From: Effrenium voratum
Taxonomy: Eukaryota > Sar > Dinophyceae > Suessiales > Symbiodiniaceae
DNA length: 64,000 bases
Direction: 5' to 3'
Assembly (NCBI GenBank): GCA_963377175.1
Contig: CAUJNA010002990.1
Span: forward strand, 695,682 to 759,681
Shown here one piece after another: positions 39,986 through 51,800 of this stretch (positions within the stretch are counted from its first letter, which is position 1; each line of letters starts with the position of its first letter). The notes below the pieces were generated by a model that searched no databases, was not told the DNA's origin, and saw only the letters and a list, made by a program, of their open reading frames with translations. Both the position numbers and the translations under genes were made by a program.

Positions 39986-42900
39986 TTGTATGCGGATGCT
40001 GACTTTGCGGGATGCATTGACTCGCTGCGTTCCACCTCCGGTGGACACTTGAATATACAAGGGCCTAATACCCGGTTTCCGTTGTCTGGCAGCTCTAAAA
40101 GACAGGGTTGTGTGAGTCACTCCACTCCAGAGGCCGAGATTGTTGCGGCCGACGTTGCCATGAGATCGATGGGTATGCCCGCTCTCAAGCTGGTAGAGCG
40201 GATTCTCAAGAAGTCACCGAACTTTGTGGTCTATGACGATAATAAGGCTATGATCGGTGTCGTGCGATCGGGGAGGAACCCCACGATGCGCCACCTTGAG
40301 AGAAGCCATGGTGTTATCATTTCGTGGATGCATGAGATGTTCACACGTGATTACATGTACTTGGCGTATGAGGTCACCGACAGGATGGCGGCCGATATTT
40401 ACACCAAGGCGTTCAATGATGGGCGCAAATGGAAACATGCATGTTTGCAGATTGGTCTACTTGACCCGAGCTTGCTGTCAGACCCGGATACCCTCAAGGC
40501 GCTCACACCCACGTGTGATCCCATAAAGGGGACCATGCAGACCGCTTCGGGGACAGTTGACGGAGTTCCAACATTTCCGTACACACACATAACGATCATG
40601 CCCCCGGACCTATGGTGGTCTGGATTAACATCTAAAGAGGGATTGCATGAGCATGAAGGACATGATCCGGTTGTTGTTGCCAAGGGACCCAGATTGATGC
40701 GGGTAAAACCTCCACTCGCGGTTATGACACCGTTTGGGAGCAAGTGGCTTCGTTCCACTTGGTTTCTGAAGAATGGGTCGTGGCTCAAAGTTGAGGATAG
40801 AGTTGACCCGGGGCTACAATGTGTGCGAATTGATGGTTGGGTTGAACGCGCAGTTTGGCAGTTTCATCCCGTACCGGTTGCTGCACCGGCGCGGGAACGG
40901 TCTCCACGACCACGACCAATTCACGTCGGGTCCGGGGATGTTGACATGCAGTCCGTGCTGGCCGCATTTGTTGAAGAACTGTCGCACGAGCGCATAGAGT
41001 TGAAGTGTGTTAACGACCTTGCTTTGGAAACGTTGCTCCGATTGAAATTGCTCATGCGTTGTCTGCATATCAATCACGAGCAGCTTGTCCCTGGTCGTTG
41101 TTTTGTTCCGTATCGCATTGCGGTGAAGCACAAGCCACAGATAGCGCCGGGTATTGAACTCGCGATGGTCAAACATGACGGTGGTGTGCTTCGCGCTCCT
41201 GTTCATGTCTCGCTTCCTGGTATGAGAACTCGCACAGTCGTCACTCTTTACAGTGTTGACTTGGCTCGGCCCATCGTGCTGATGGCATGTTCCGAACCAC
41301 GCAACTGGTTCACTGCTCTTGCCCGCCATGACGGGCCGCAGGTTGTCACCATAACCCTGGTTGATGACTTACTGAGCGAGTACGGGGGGAGAATCGCCAG
41401 ACATGTGCTTACAAAACCTTCCGATTTGTTGTTCTTCGCCGGGCCTTGCACGGGGGGATCATCATGGGCACGCCTCAACAAGACTCGCGGAATTGACACC
41501 GCAGAGAAAATCGAGGCCAAACAAAGAGAATTTTGGAGATTGTTTGAACGGTTCGTTGAGATTAAACGACATGCCATGACAAAACGAGCTGCGATTTTGT
41601 TTGAGTTGCCTGGAAGTTGTGATTATTGGAAAGATGAGAGACTGCATGAGGTCGTGCATGATGGGACTAGTCACGAGTTTGATGGGTGTCGCTATGGCTT
41701 GAAACAAAGATATTCAAAGAAACCCATGCCAATCAAGAAACCATGGAGAGTTGTCTCATGGAACTTTGAACTTGGTGGCTCGTTGTCTAAGAAATGCAAT
41801 GGAAACCATGAGCATGGACCTTGTGCTAGTCGTGAAACCAAAGAAACCCAGTTGTACACGTCAATAATTGTGGGTGTGATCCTTCGCCGTTTTCGTGCTC
41901 GAGCAAGGTGCCTCAAACCGGCACCGTTGAAACTCGCTCTTGCTTGCATTACGCGAAGGAGATCGCGGAAGCACCAAGCTACTGCGAGCGAAATCTGCAC
42001 CACCCCAACTGCACAACCGAGGAGCTGGGCCAGTCCCGAACCTCTGGTGCATACGGGGAGCTGGGTCAGTCCCGAACCCCAAGATTCAAGAAGGAGCTGG
42101 ACGAGTTCGTCACCTCAATCTGAAGCTGGGATCGTATTGGGACAATTCCGTGGCTTCATTTGCAGCTGCTTATTTTGGGTTTTCCTGGTTCTGGAGAATA
42201 TCATCAAGATGACTGCCAATCCGAATGTCGTCAATACGAATGAATTCGTCTGCGTGCCTGTCGGGAAATCTAGGCAAGCGGCAATCTTCTTGGGAAATTT
42301 GGTGAAGAACGCCATCGAGGATGGCAAGAGGATGCCCAAGAGGATGGAGATGAACAGCGACCTGGGTATGTGCGTGAAGTGGATCGAGGACATAGGCGTC
42401 CCCGCCATTTATGCATACTCTGCGTACTACTCTGCCAAGGGCCGCGGGATGATGAAAGGTGAAGGGCAGTCTATGAGGGTTGCCTTAGAGTTCATCAGCA
42501 AAGTTTTCGGACAGCTTTCTGCCGAAGAATGCATGCTTGGATGGAGGGAATTCTGCAGCAAGGGAAAGAAGATTGTGTCGGCACTGAACCAACTTTGCGG
42601 TGAGGCGACGATGCTGGCGAAGAACCCCGAGTTGCTCAACGTAACCAAGTACTGCATGGAAGGGGCGGATATGTTGAGATCAATCGCGAACATCTGGGAT
42701 CTCGCACAAGGCGTGGCCGAGGACAACGATGAACGGTCGTTCAAAGCAGCATTCCACCAGAACACCCCGGTTGGGGAGGTGTACAAAGAATTCATCAGCG
42801 ACGAGTCATCTAGGGCATCGTCATCGAGAAGGTGGAGGAGCTCTGAGGAGTTCCAGACAACTGCAGAGTTTGAGAGGCACGACCGGAGAATCGCAAGATA

Positions 42901-43900
42901 CAGAGATCGAAACTGGGGGAAAGTGTTCACGTTGAGCGTGATCAAGGCTCCCAAGATCGACTCCTACGGTCGTGGTTCCAAGGACTACTACCAGAAGAAT
43001 TGGGACCTTGGGTTGGTCTACCAGAATGAGCTGCAGGCATCGATGAAGAACCTCGCATATGCACTGAGGAGGGATGAGAATGCCAGCCAGAACAACCTAT
43101 TGCGCTGGATGATCTGTGGGTCAACCCCCAGTGACATCTCTGATGCGTGCATCGGGGCGGTCAATTCGCTCATGTGCGTATCGTTCAGCATGAGGAGATT
43201 GCAGCCATTGCTCGGTGAGAAGGACTCCAAAGATCAGTCGTATACAGCTTATTTCCGTCCAGACAAAAGGGAGCTGAACGATCTCTACCGGGAGATTGAA
43301 TACGCCAGGGATTTCCTGTGGTGCATCGATATGATCTATGAGTCGAAGCTGCCTGCGATGAACATCAACTCCATCAGTTTGGCACCGCACGCGGCTGACA
43401 GGGCCGCTGAGAACCAAGATCGGCGCAAGTGGGTAAGCTGGATGAAGGAGATCGAGAAAAAGGCCGAGAAGGACGTCATGATCGAATTCTTCCAGAATAA
43501 ATACTGCACGATTCATGAAGTCGAGAGGGAACTGGAGAAGTACCCCGAGGATTTCGTGGTTGGGGAAGAGCCGACATGGTGGGTGATGGGCTCATCGAAG
43601 ACGGAGCCGCCACGGAAGACGGAGCGACAGCAGAAGTCGGCATCAAGCTCCGGACAAAGGAGTCAAACCGCTGGTGGGCCAGTCCCCCAGCCGGGAGCTC
43701 CAAGTGGGGGGTCGCAAGCCAGCGATGCTGTCAAGATCGATAACGAGATCATCGACTCCATTTTCCGAATGAACTCTGGCGGTGACGACGACAGATGGGT
43801 AATTATCAACCCAACTGCTGGACACGATACCTACACTTCTTTCGAAGGGGGTACCACTTTGGGCGGAGCGACTGTCAATGTGAAATTCAACATAGACAAC
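39986..43900 (+). CDS. RNase H, methyltransferase-like module and accessory protein (copy 2, truncated)
   Basis: About 1,305 codons before the N gap. Residues 1-150 are a copia RNase H (ADADFAG, HSTPEAEIVAAD, DDNKAMIG, ADIYTKAF). Residues about 430-640 look like a diverged C5-methyltransferase: FFAGPCTGGSSW (Cys488, like motif IV) and ILFELPGSCDYW (Glu540, like motif VI), then CRYGLKQRY. A linker with two GGGYCAGTCCC repeats (SWASPEP, SWVSPEP) and a short hydrophobic stretch (FICSCLFWVFLVL) precede Met742 (42209), which may start the accessory protein. The accessory part is long, helical and unrecognised. A methyltransferase fold is probable, activity uncertain. Translation past 43900 runs into N and is not real. 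Confidence 0.78.
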
Positions 43901-44000
43901 NNNNNNNNNNNNNNNNNNNNNNNNNNNNNNNNNNNNNNNNNNNNNNNNNNNNNNNNNNNNNNNNNNNNNNNNNNNNNNNNNNNNNNNNNNNNNNNNNNNN
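43901..44000. other. Assembly gap (100 N)
   Basis: Exactly 100 N, probably a placeholder of unknown true size. The left flank is copia accessory sequence (plus strand). The right flank is YR-element ORF B (minus strand). Frames that read across it are artefacts. Confidence 0.99.
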
Positions 44001-46056
44001 ACTCAAGGATGCGGGTGGAACTGGGGTCGTAGCGATAGCGCCGCATGTCGTAGATGGGCGTGGCGGGTTGGTGGCGTTGTCGCTTCTGGCTGGGGAGCAG
44101 GTCGACTCGGAGTGGCTTGATGCGTCCCAGGTTGCGCTGGGCGACTTGCTCCAGCGTCTCTTGGGTCCAGAAGGTCCTGTGCATGTATGGCAGTTTCTGA
44201 GCCGTCTGCATGTTGTTCATGATCATGTCGGCCAGATAGGCGCGGGGGTCCTTGGCTTGTCGCAGGTCGGATGCGATCTCGTTGATGTGGACCTTCATCT
44301 GTTGGATGAGCTTGCCGGTCGTGTCCTCCTCCCAGCGAAGAAGGTAGAGCATGTAGCGCCGGTCGTCGTCGCCGGTGATGGCCTCTGCCAATTGGTCTGT
44401 CTCGTGTGCTCCAGCGGTGGCGCGTACCACGAGGCACTTCTGGGCCGGCACGAAGCGTTCCTCCTCCCAGCGAAGAAGGTAGAGCATGTAGCGCCGGTCG
44501 TCGTCGCCGGTGATGGCCTCTGCCAATTGGTCCGTCTCGTGTGCTCCAGCGGTGGCGCGTACCACGAGGCACTTCTGGGCCGGCACAAAGCGTTCTGTGT
44601 CGTCTTGGCCGGCTGCGGTCAGGGCCTCCCCTCGGGATGCGGCTTTGGCGTCACTGTAGGTTTTCCAGGGGTGGTATTGCTGGAGGCACTCGGGACAGAA
44701 GAACTGGCCGTGCTCGGTGATGTTGGCGGTGGCGCGCAGCCAATGTGACGAATGTACCACCGCTTTGCACGACTGACGTCGGCAGATAAAGTGCTCGTCG
44801 GTGGACGGGAGGACGCGGGTGATGAAATCGGTGAGGTGTGTGGGATAGTCGTCAGAGTCCAAGAACTCAAGGAGGGTCCCGGTGCTGTTTGCGCGCAATG
44901 CCTCGGTGAGGTGCTGCCTCTCCCATTTGTGGAACATGAGGAATAGGTCTCGTCGGTCCTCGGGTGCCAGGTTGATGAGGTCGAGGCACATGGTTTCGGC
45001 GAGGACCTTGGAGTGGTCGCTGATGAGGCGGCGAAGGTGGTTGTTGGAGGTTCCGGGGTGGATCTCGCGCAAGGAGTCCATCATGTCCGTGTGGGTGTTC
45101 GTGCGGATGGTGCCGACGGCCTTGTTGGTCATGTAGTCCAAGCGGCGTCGCCATGCTCGTCGGCACAGCTTGCTGAACACCTCGAGGGTGAATGGCCGGC
45201 GGTTCTTCACGTCGAGGGCTGGTACCCTGATCCAGCGGCGGTTGACCTGGTCCCACCTGTGCACGGTGATGTAGGCGTCGTGAGCGTCGTCCGTCTCTGG
45301 CACCGCAATCTGTAAGGTCGGTGGGGCGATGGTATGGTCACTGATCATGGCCGCGAGGTCGGGGTGCTCTGCGATGGTGTTGTACGGTGCGTGTTCTGCA
45401 ATCAGGGAGTTCGGGTCGGCCAGGAGCTCCTCGAACTGGAACCATGGCACGCTACTGGTGTCGCAGGTAGCGCACCCGTAGCACGCCCCGACCCACTTGT
45501 TTCGCCAGTCGGTTTCCTCTGAGAAGCAGAGGGGCATGAGGTACTGGGATTGGTATGGGATCTGGCAGAACGAGCACTGCAGTGTGGCTGGTGTTGGATT
45601 CAGGTTGTGCCAGTCCAGCAGCAGGTAGCGTGTCCGTGTGTCCGGCTCGGTGTTGGTCGACTCCATGAAGAGGTCGATCGCGTCCGTGGTGGAGAGGCGG
45701 GGATTCTCGGTGCGGAAGGTCTGGAACCTCGAGAGGACGCCGGTGTTGTAGGACCGCAGGAGGAGCTCGCAGACTGCGTCGGTCTCGCGAAGTGCCATGT
45801 TGTGCGAAGGGGGTGCGATATCGGATACACAAAAGCCAGCCTGAAAATTCCTTCGGAATTGGAGGTGGCGCTTGCCGAACTCACGCAGGAGTCGGTAGTG
45901 TGCCGGGTGTGAGTCAAAAGGGGGGGGGGGTTGGTCGGGCCAGGGGGGTGTGTCTAGGTGACTCGGGTCCAAGGATGGCCCGTTGATGGGGGGGATCCGT
46001 ACGACGCGCCACACCGGCACAAACGTCGTGTTAGATGACACGCCACACCGGCACAA
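44001..46056 (-). CDS. ORF B (second copy, truncated, with internal duplication)
   Basis: Same protein as at 20376-22145. The initiator ATG equivalent lies at 45798; the frame is open further upstream to 46056, which is probably not translated. It differs by a 135-bp (45-residue) tandem in-frame duplication at 44326-44595 covering ERFVPAQKC...LYLLRWEE. The C-terminus is cut by the gap. The Cys clusters are kept. Confidence 0.65.
44326..44595. repeat. 135-bp in-frame tandem duplication
   Basis: Units 44326-44460 and 44461-44595 are nearly identical, and only one unit exists in the first YR element (near 20808-20942). The reading frame is kept. Confidence 0.85.
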
Positions 46057-46063
46057 ATGTCAT
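46001..46063. repeat. Covarying hairpin pair (second YR copy)
   Basis: The same two hairpins as 22346-22408, unchanged, at 46001-46029 and 46035-46063, within the ORF A-ORF B intergenic region (46057-46553 is otherwise featureless). Confidence 0.75.
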
Positions 46064-46553
46064 CCCGAGGGGTGGAGCTGTCCCGTAGGACCAACTCCCT
46101 GCGGTGTGAAGGTGACCGGGGTCGGCCAGTTTGTCATCAGGGATCCGACCCGAAGAAACCGAGGGTAATCCACAGGGGATCCGAAGTGGGGTGAAAGACC
46201 GGTCGGGTTCGGGGCAGGCGAGTGGGGATTGGTCACCGCAGTATGGGCCTCAGCAGTGGGTCGGTTTGTCAAGGGGTATCCTCTCGAATCAAACAGGGGG
46301 CACGAAGAGGGTCGACCCGGGCTCGAGGCTCTCAGCGCTTTTGCGCGGTCCGAAGATGGATCTCTCTTCGGGAAAAGGGGGCCTCAGGCGGTCGCCTAGG
46401 CATGGGTGTCACCTGTGCGGTATGAGGGACATCGCCCTATTGCTGGCCCACCATCGCACGGGACATGGACTTGGTGGGTCAACTTAGGGTGGCGGGTTTG
46501 GAGACTCCTCGGTGCCGCCTGGTCAGTAGCGGGAGTCCTGGCTCTGCTCAGGC

Positions 46554-48019
46554 TTAGAGCTCCCGGTTGAAGCGCAGGTGTCCGTCGGGGCCGAGCAGGA
46601 TGCCCTCGATGGTCGCCATGGTGCGTTGTTCGGGGGTCAGGAAATTGGAAATTGTCTCAATGATGGTCTCCCCGAAGGTGATTGCCATGTTGTCCACAAA
46701 AGGGTCTCGCCGGGAGGCGCGACAGAGCGGCCTCCCGAAGGTAAGCCAGGAACAGGTCAGTTGTTGTAGCATGTGCTGCCGGTTGGCGCTGTTGAGCAGC
46801 TGGAGTTGTTGGTGAACGTGTTGCTGGATAATCCAGCGCAGCAGGCTCCTGAGAGGTGTGACCTGCGTAGTTGGTTCCACGGGTACAAGAAAAGGCCCCC
46901 GAAGTCATTGCCGTACACATTGGTGGGGGTGCGCGAGAAGATGCCGTAGTTGGTCAGGTGCCATTGCAAGCCGATGTGGTCGAGGACGGAGGGGAATTCC
47001 GGTAGCAGTTCCGGATTGATCAGGAAGGTGGCATCTTCGTGTACCCGCGCGCGGATGTGTCCGGCCCGCTGGGTTGACAGCAGGCCTTGTGTGCTGTCGT
47101 CACGGTCGATGCCTGGCGGCTGGAGCCACTGGACTAAGTCGTGATGTTGGTTGGATGGTGTGGGGGGTGCCGCCTTGGATGGTGTGGTGGGTTGCGGGCG
47201 TGGTGAAGGCATGTGGTGCGGGTCGGGCCCGGTCGATGTGGTGGTCGCCTCCGGGAATCGGGCCTGTCTGGGAGTGTCGCGAGCCGTGGGTGTCGCGAAG
47301 TTGACGGTCCGCGGTGGTGTCATAGCTCGGGAGTATCCCGGTTGTGTGGAGCGGCCTCGCTGCTGTCGGGGGGTGTTGTTCCGTTGGCGAGACGGGTTCA
47401 ATGTGCTTGGCGGGCCACGTGGTACCGCGTATGGCATCTGGTAGGTGCACGGATCGGGGTACCGAACGTTCATGTGGTGAATGGGCGTGTTCCACTCGCC
47501 GTGAAGGTGGTCGCGGAGGATTTCAAAGGCCTCCCGCCTGGACACGAAGCGCCATTCACGGTGGGCTGTGTCATAGTGGATGCCCACGCCGGGGTTGGGT
47601 CTGGCATGGTGCACGAAGCGCAGCCAGGCAAGAAGGTCACCATGCAGGACTGAGTCGCTGTGAACATGGCGGCATTCGGCACCACTGTCGCAAAAGCCTT
47701 CTGGATGCCGGGCCTTTTGTCGAAGATGTCGGTAACAGATGTTGTCTCGCGGCATCCAACGCGCATCAACGAACTCCGGATGCAAAAAGGCGCACTGGTG
47801 GGCAGAGGCAGGTGCACGTCCCCTGCAGCCGGAATGGTTGATGAACTGGTTGCAGACCTGATTGCCCTGCAAGATGTTGCCCGGACCGACCGCCTCGGGC
47901 AGGATCGAAAGATGGTCCTGAAGGGCCCGGTACAGTCGTTCATAATCCGGGTCGAGCTCGGTCATTTCCATGAGCTGGTACTCCTCCACGATGGATGCGA
48001 AATTCGCTGGAGCAGTCAT
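46554..48019 (-). pseudogene. ORF A (second copy, frameshifted)
   Basis: Same CCCH protein as at 22898-24364, with ATG at 48019. A 1-bp shortening of an A run near 46890 (AAAA against AAAAA) splits it into 46757-48019 and 46554-46880. A 5-bp difference in the leader near 48056 opens the frame upstream to 48205, but that extension is absent from the first copy and unlikely to be used. Confidence 0.65.
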
Positions 48020-48053
48020 GGCGGTCGAGCAGGCAGGGCAGGTAGGTCGGAAA

Positions 48054-48205
48054 GAAAAGAAAAATTTGGCTAATTCGCCAAAATGGCGAACGGAGCATGA
48101 ATCAAGCAGTGTCATCCTGCAGGCACTCAAGGTTCGAATCTGAGTGTGATTCAAATGCCTTCCGCTATCGGTTGTTACTTTTAACACAAGTGTTAACCGC
48201 AACAA
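48054..48205 (-). repeat. YR element repeat A1 (second copy)
   Basis: Matches 24394-24545, including both inverted repeats, the three-stem fold (48099-48152) and the CAACAA core. Confidence 0.9.
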
Positions 48206-48257
48206 GGACCTCAGAACAGCTACCCAATTTCGGCACGGGGCCTAGAGGGTTTTAACA

Positions 48258-48882
48258 TACCCCATTTGGGTCGCATTGTTCATCATGCGGTCCAAACACC
48301 ACAAAACGTTCCACTGGCCACGGCTTCAACTACGAAATCGCGTCGTGCATTCTTTTACTTGCTATCACTACACCGTTCATTCGCTGTGAAACATGCCGGG
48401 TTCGATTGTACGAAAAGTGAAACATTCATCCTCCAATCGAAGCACACATCCATATGCAGGTGTATATAATACACAATCGTCACGTCATTTGACCACCAAC
48501 GAACAATCCAGCTGCCGCATTTGCGCATCGCGCAGCTGTCATCCATAAATGGGTTGGCCACAAATGTCCACCATGCGCGCCCGCTTGTGATCGGTCTGCA
48601 TATCTCCGGCAAAGAAACATCGGTGAGTAATCAATGCAAATCATAGCCATTCCAGATACCATGGACAATGCATAAATAATGAAAAGATATCATCTATAAG
48701 GTAATAGTTCCATCCATGAATATCCAGAACGTCATAGTCATCGGAATATGTAACCATGTACACACCCAATCATCTTGGACACATGAAAATAAATCATGAC
48801 ATAAGTCGTTCCACCGAAACAGTGTCGATGTGACGCAAGTAACAGATGGGGACTGACCCACATCGTACCGCAATCAGCATCT
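48258..48882 (-). other. 3' UTR of copy 3 copia
   Basis: About 625 bp, homologous to 24598-25222, with a patch of clustered differences around 48490-48605. It contains the 11-mer at 48849-48859 and polypurine-like AAATGGGGTA beside the LTR. No gene is seen. Confidence 0.7.
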
Positions 48883-51800
48883 TCACGAAGCATACCTGTC
48901 CCCAATGGACAGCCTATGGGTACGTCGGCGGAACTCCTCGTCCAAGTTCTTCTGGGCTTCTCGTGCCCGGACACACTTCTTGTTGTAGTCCTCTGGCAAC
49001 CAGTGCCCTTTCCGAAGGCACCAATCCAGCAGGGGTGTGTCGCATTTGTTCGGGTCGATGGCCGAGATGATGGCGCTCACGTTGACCGTGTAACCATTCT
49101 TGCCAAGGTTTAGGCCATCCCTCACGAATGATATATACTTACAGTTGAAAGCTAGTGCAAAACATCTGAAAATAATATCACCCACCGGGTGCACTCGGTC
49201 CTTGACCAGGAGCTTCATTTCTTCCTTGGTGACATCGAGGATTCTCGCTGCAATCCACAGCTTGTAGAATGTGTAAAGTCCCTCGCATTTGCACACCATC
49301 ATACGAATATATTCGTCACGCTCCTCAACCGATCGGAAGGCTCTTGTCCGAACATTCTCCGATTGAGAAATCTTCGTTATTGTTGATGGCAAAAGTATAC
49401 CTTCCTGATCATGCTCGGTGATGTTGGGGTACCTCTTGAAGTCATTGTGATAAGGGCAGCCCGGCCTCCCTTCGAGTCCGGCATTCATCGTTCTCTCCTC
49501 ACCACCTTCAAACATCCCCCACATCTTGGACAGCTGGAGTGCGATAAATCCTGCCATGTACTGAGCCTCACGCGGCTCGTCAAGGCAGATCGCCATCCGT
49601 TGGGAACTTATAATGTCCCGTGACGCCAGATCGGTGTCGCGGTAATGCCAACCGCTGTCTTCTTCTTCTGACGCATAGCCGGATGTATATCCTTGCGTGT
49701 CCATGTCGTCATCTTCTCCCGGAACTTCCTCCGCTTCGTCTTCATCCTCCTGTGCTGCCGCATCGTGGTTAGCTTCTTCCTGTGCACGCCTGGCATCTCC
49801 AGAGACGTTGGGGTTTTGGTTGTCCTCCTCGTCATCGGATTTGATGTGAATGTAGTATCTTCCGATGGAGATCAGTTGTGCCTCGCACTCCAGGCATAAG
49901 CAGAAGCAGGTGGGGATCGCGGTCGCACATGATGGACATATCCGGCACCTCAGTCCTTCCCATGTCTCGTCATTCAGGATGACGACTTTGCTGATTTCGT
50001 CCCGGACCTCGTTGACCTGTGCGTTGAACTCTTCCATCTTGTTGATTCGATAGAGTTCGCAGGCACGATTAACCATGTCAACGATGTAGTGCAGATTATC
50101 GGCACCTGTCTCAGTCTCCGGCATCCTCTCGCTGATCTTTGCGACGTTCTGGAGGAACATCGCAGCCGACTCTTGGGAAGAGTTGACAAAGCCAGGGCAG
50201 ATCTCGTTCTCCACACACTTCGAGTACGCCCTCTTGATGTCAGCGTACTCCAGGCGCTTCCCTCCGTTGCTTTTGCCAATCCAAATGGACTTGACCTCAT
50301 AGAACGGGATCACGTCAAAGACCATGAAAGTCCCATTAGCCGCGACTCCAGCCCCATACCGCGCGAGGGTTGCACTGGGAATATAGATGATCGCAATCGG
50401 ATCCCCTCTCCTCACGTTCCGTAGCGTTGTCTTCGTCGCCACGTTCATCTCATCCCATGGAGCAAACGCCCCGAAGTGCAGTGCTAGCCTGTTGCCGCCA
50501 TCGATTCCGCCGGGGACTAACCCACAGCGTACGATGCTTGGCAGGTTTTCCACATACGTCACATGGAATGCTCCTCCGAGAGAATCACCCATTCTTGCGG
50601 AATACCTATTCGCCAGTGCGGATGAGCTCATGAATCCAAAATCACTGTGACCAGTTGTGACTCGGATGCACCAAGGTCTGTACCATCCATCGCATCTGTT
50701 GAACATCCTGTCGATGTCGTCCCGATCCACGCCAGCTTCGGTCATTTCCTCCCTGGCTGCCCTCGTGTCGTTCGGGTTCATGATGCTCGGAAACCTTGCT
50801 GCCAAAACCTGGAATCTCGATTTTCTGCTTCCGGATTCCTGCCACTTGATCACCTCCATGATGCCCATGTATCGTTTCGCTCTCGTGGTGTATGGTGGGA
50901 ATATGTCGTTGTTCCGGTCGTCAATGACAGCATCAATGTCGACCCATCCACCCTCGTCGCACCTGAAAGCACTTCCTCGGCAATTGCCGATCTTGTGTCG
51001 AAGGACTCTGCATAGGTCGTGAGATAGCTGGTTTGCTTGGTCCCTTGTAGTAAATACCGAGCGATCATCACCAATCCTGCATAGTGGAGCACCGTCGAAA
51101 GGAGCAATGCAGAAGTTGACACTCTTGCCAAGCTGCATCACGTCCACTTGCTCAAGGATTGCACCTTTGGGAAAGTATTTGGGGTCAACGATGGACGCGT
51201 ACGCCCATGGCAAGTGCACATCACTCACATCGCCATACTTCGGGATGTAGCACGGGATGGTGTCGCATCCCATCTCAAGCGTCTTCTTGAATGTCCTGTT
51301 GTCCCCGCACGGGTTGTAGGTGAGGTCGACGCCACCACATTGTAGCTCTCCTCCCTCAGCCGTGTCAGCCATCTCCACCAAATTAATAGTGTAGCTGTAC
51401 ATCTCAATTGTTTCTTTCCCTGCTTGTCCCCCTTTCTTTCTTTCCTTGGACGTTGATGAGGACGGTTCCTCCGTATCCCCCATGTCTTCATCAGATGAAA
51501 CAGGGTCACTGCTGAGTAGCTCACGGAGCACCTTCATCGCCTTCTCATTTCCAGCAGCCTCCTCAATGTCCTTGCAGTCGCCGTCGTGGGCCAGGTTCGC
51601 GCACTTCTTGCAGATCCCCATATCTCCCATGCACTTCTCCATTGACTCCAGGAATCCTAGTGCCGCTCTCCGCCCGTCGATCACTCGCTGCTTCTTGTCT
51701 TCCTTCTCAGCATTGGTTTGAGAACTTCGACTCGGGTCTGGTGCTTGACCAAGACCCTCATCTTCGCCCTCCGTGGCCTTTCTCTTGGACCCTTGTGCAG

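Larger units (their letters stand above)
31585..43900 (+). mobile_element. Giant copia element, copy 2 (truncated by gap)
   Basis: Begins with an intact LTR (31585-31931), then a primer-binding region, a coiled-coil ORF, Gag, protease, integrase, RT, RNase H, the methyltransferase-like module and part of the accessory region. It is cut off at the 100-N gap, so the Tpt1-like part and 3' LTR are missing. It lies inside copy 1 in inverted orientation. Frames are broken by four nonsense changes (33973, 34510, 36085, 39980) and 1-bp deletions near 36414 and 36691 relative to copy 3. Confidence 0.9.
44001..48205 (-). mobile_element. Second YR retrotransposon (5' part only)
   Basis: Near-identical to 20484-24545: repeat A1, ORF A and most of ORF B. 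The recombinase, Gag and Pol are lost in the gap. Its outer end abuts the copia LTR at the same TTGTTG core (48200-48205) as the first YR element. Confidence 0.9.

Noticed and set aside
39986..44032. Reading frames continuing through the N gap into the right flank
   Set aside because: Residues across 43901-44000 are X, and the flanks belong to different elements on opposite strands.
43795..44748. Plus-strand 317-codon frame across the gap
   Set aside because: A shadow of minus-strand ORF B joined artificially through N.
48054..48205. ORF A start moved upstream to 48205 in the second YR copy
   Set aside because: The extension exists only because of a 5-bp leader difference and runs into the terminal repeat and LTR; the first copy does not have it.
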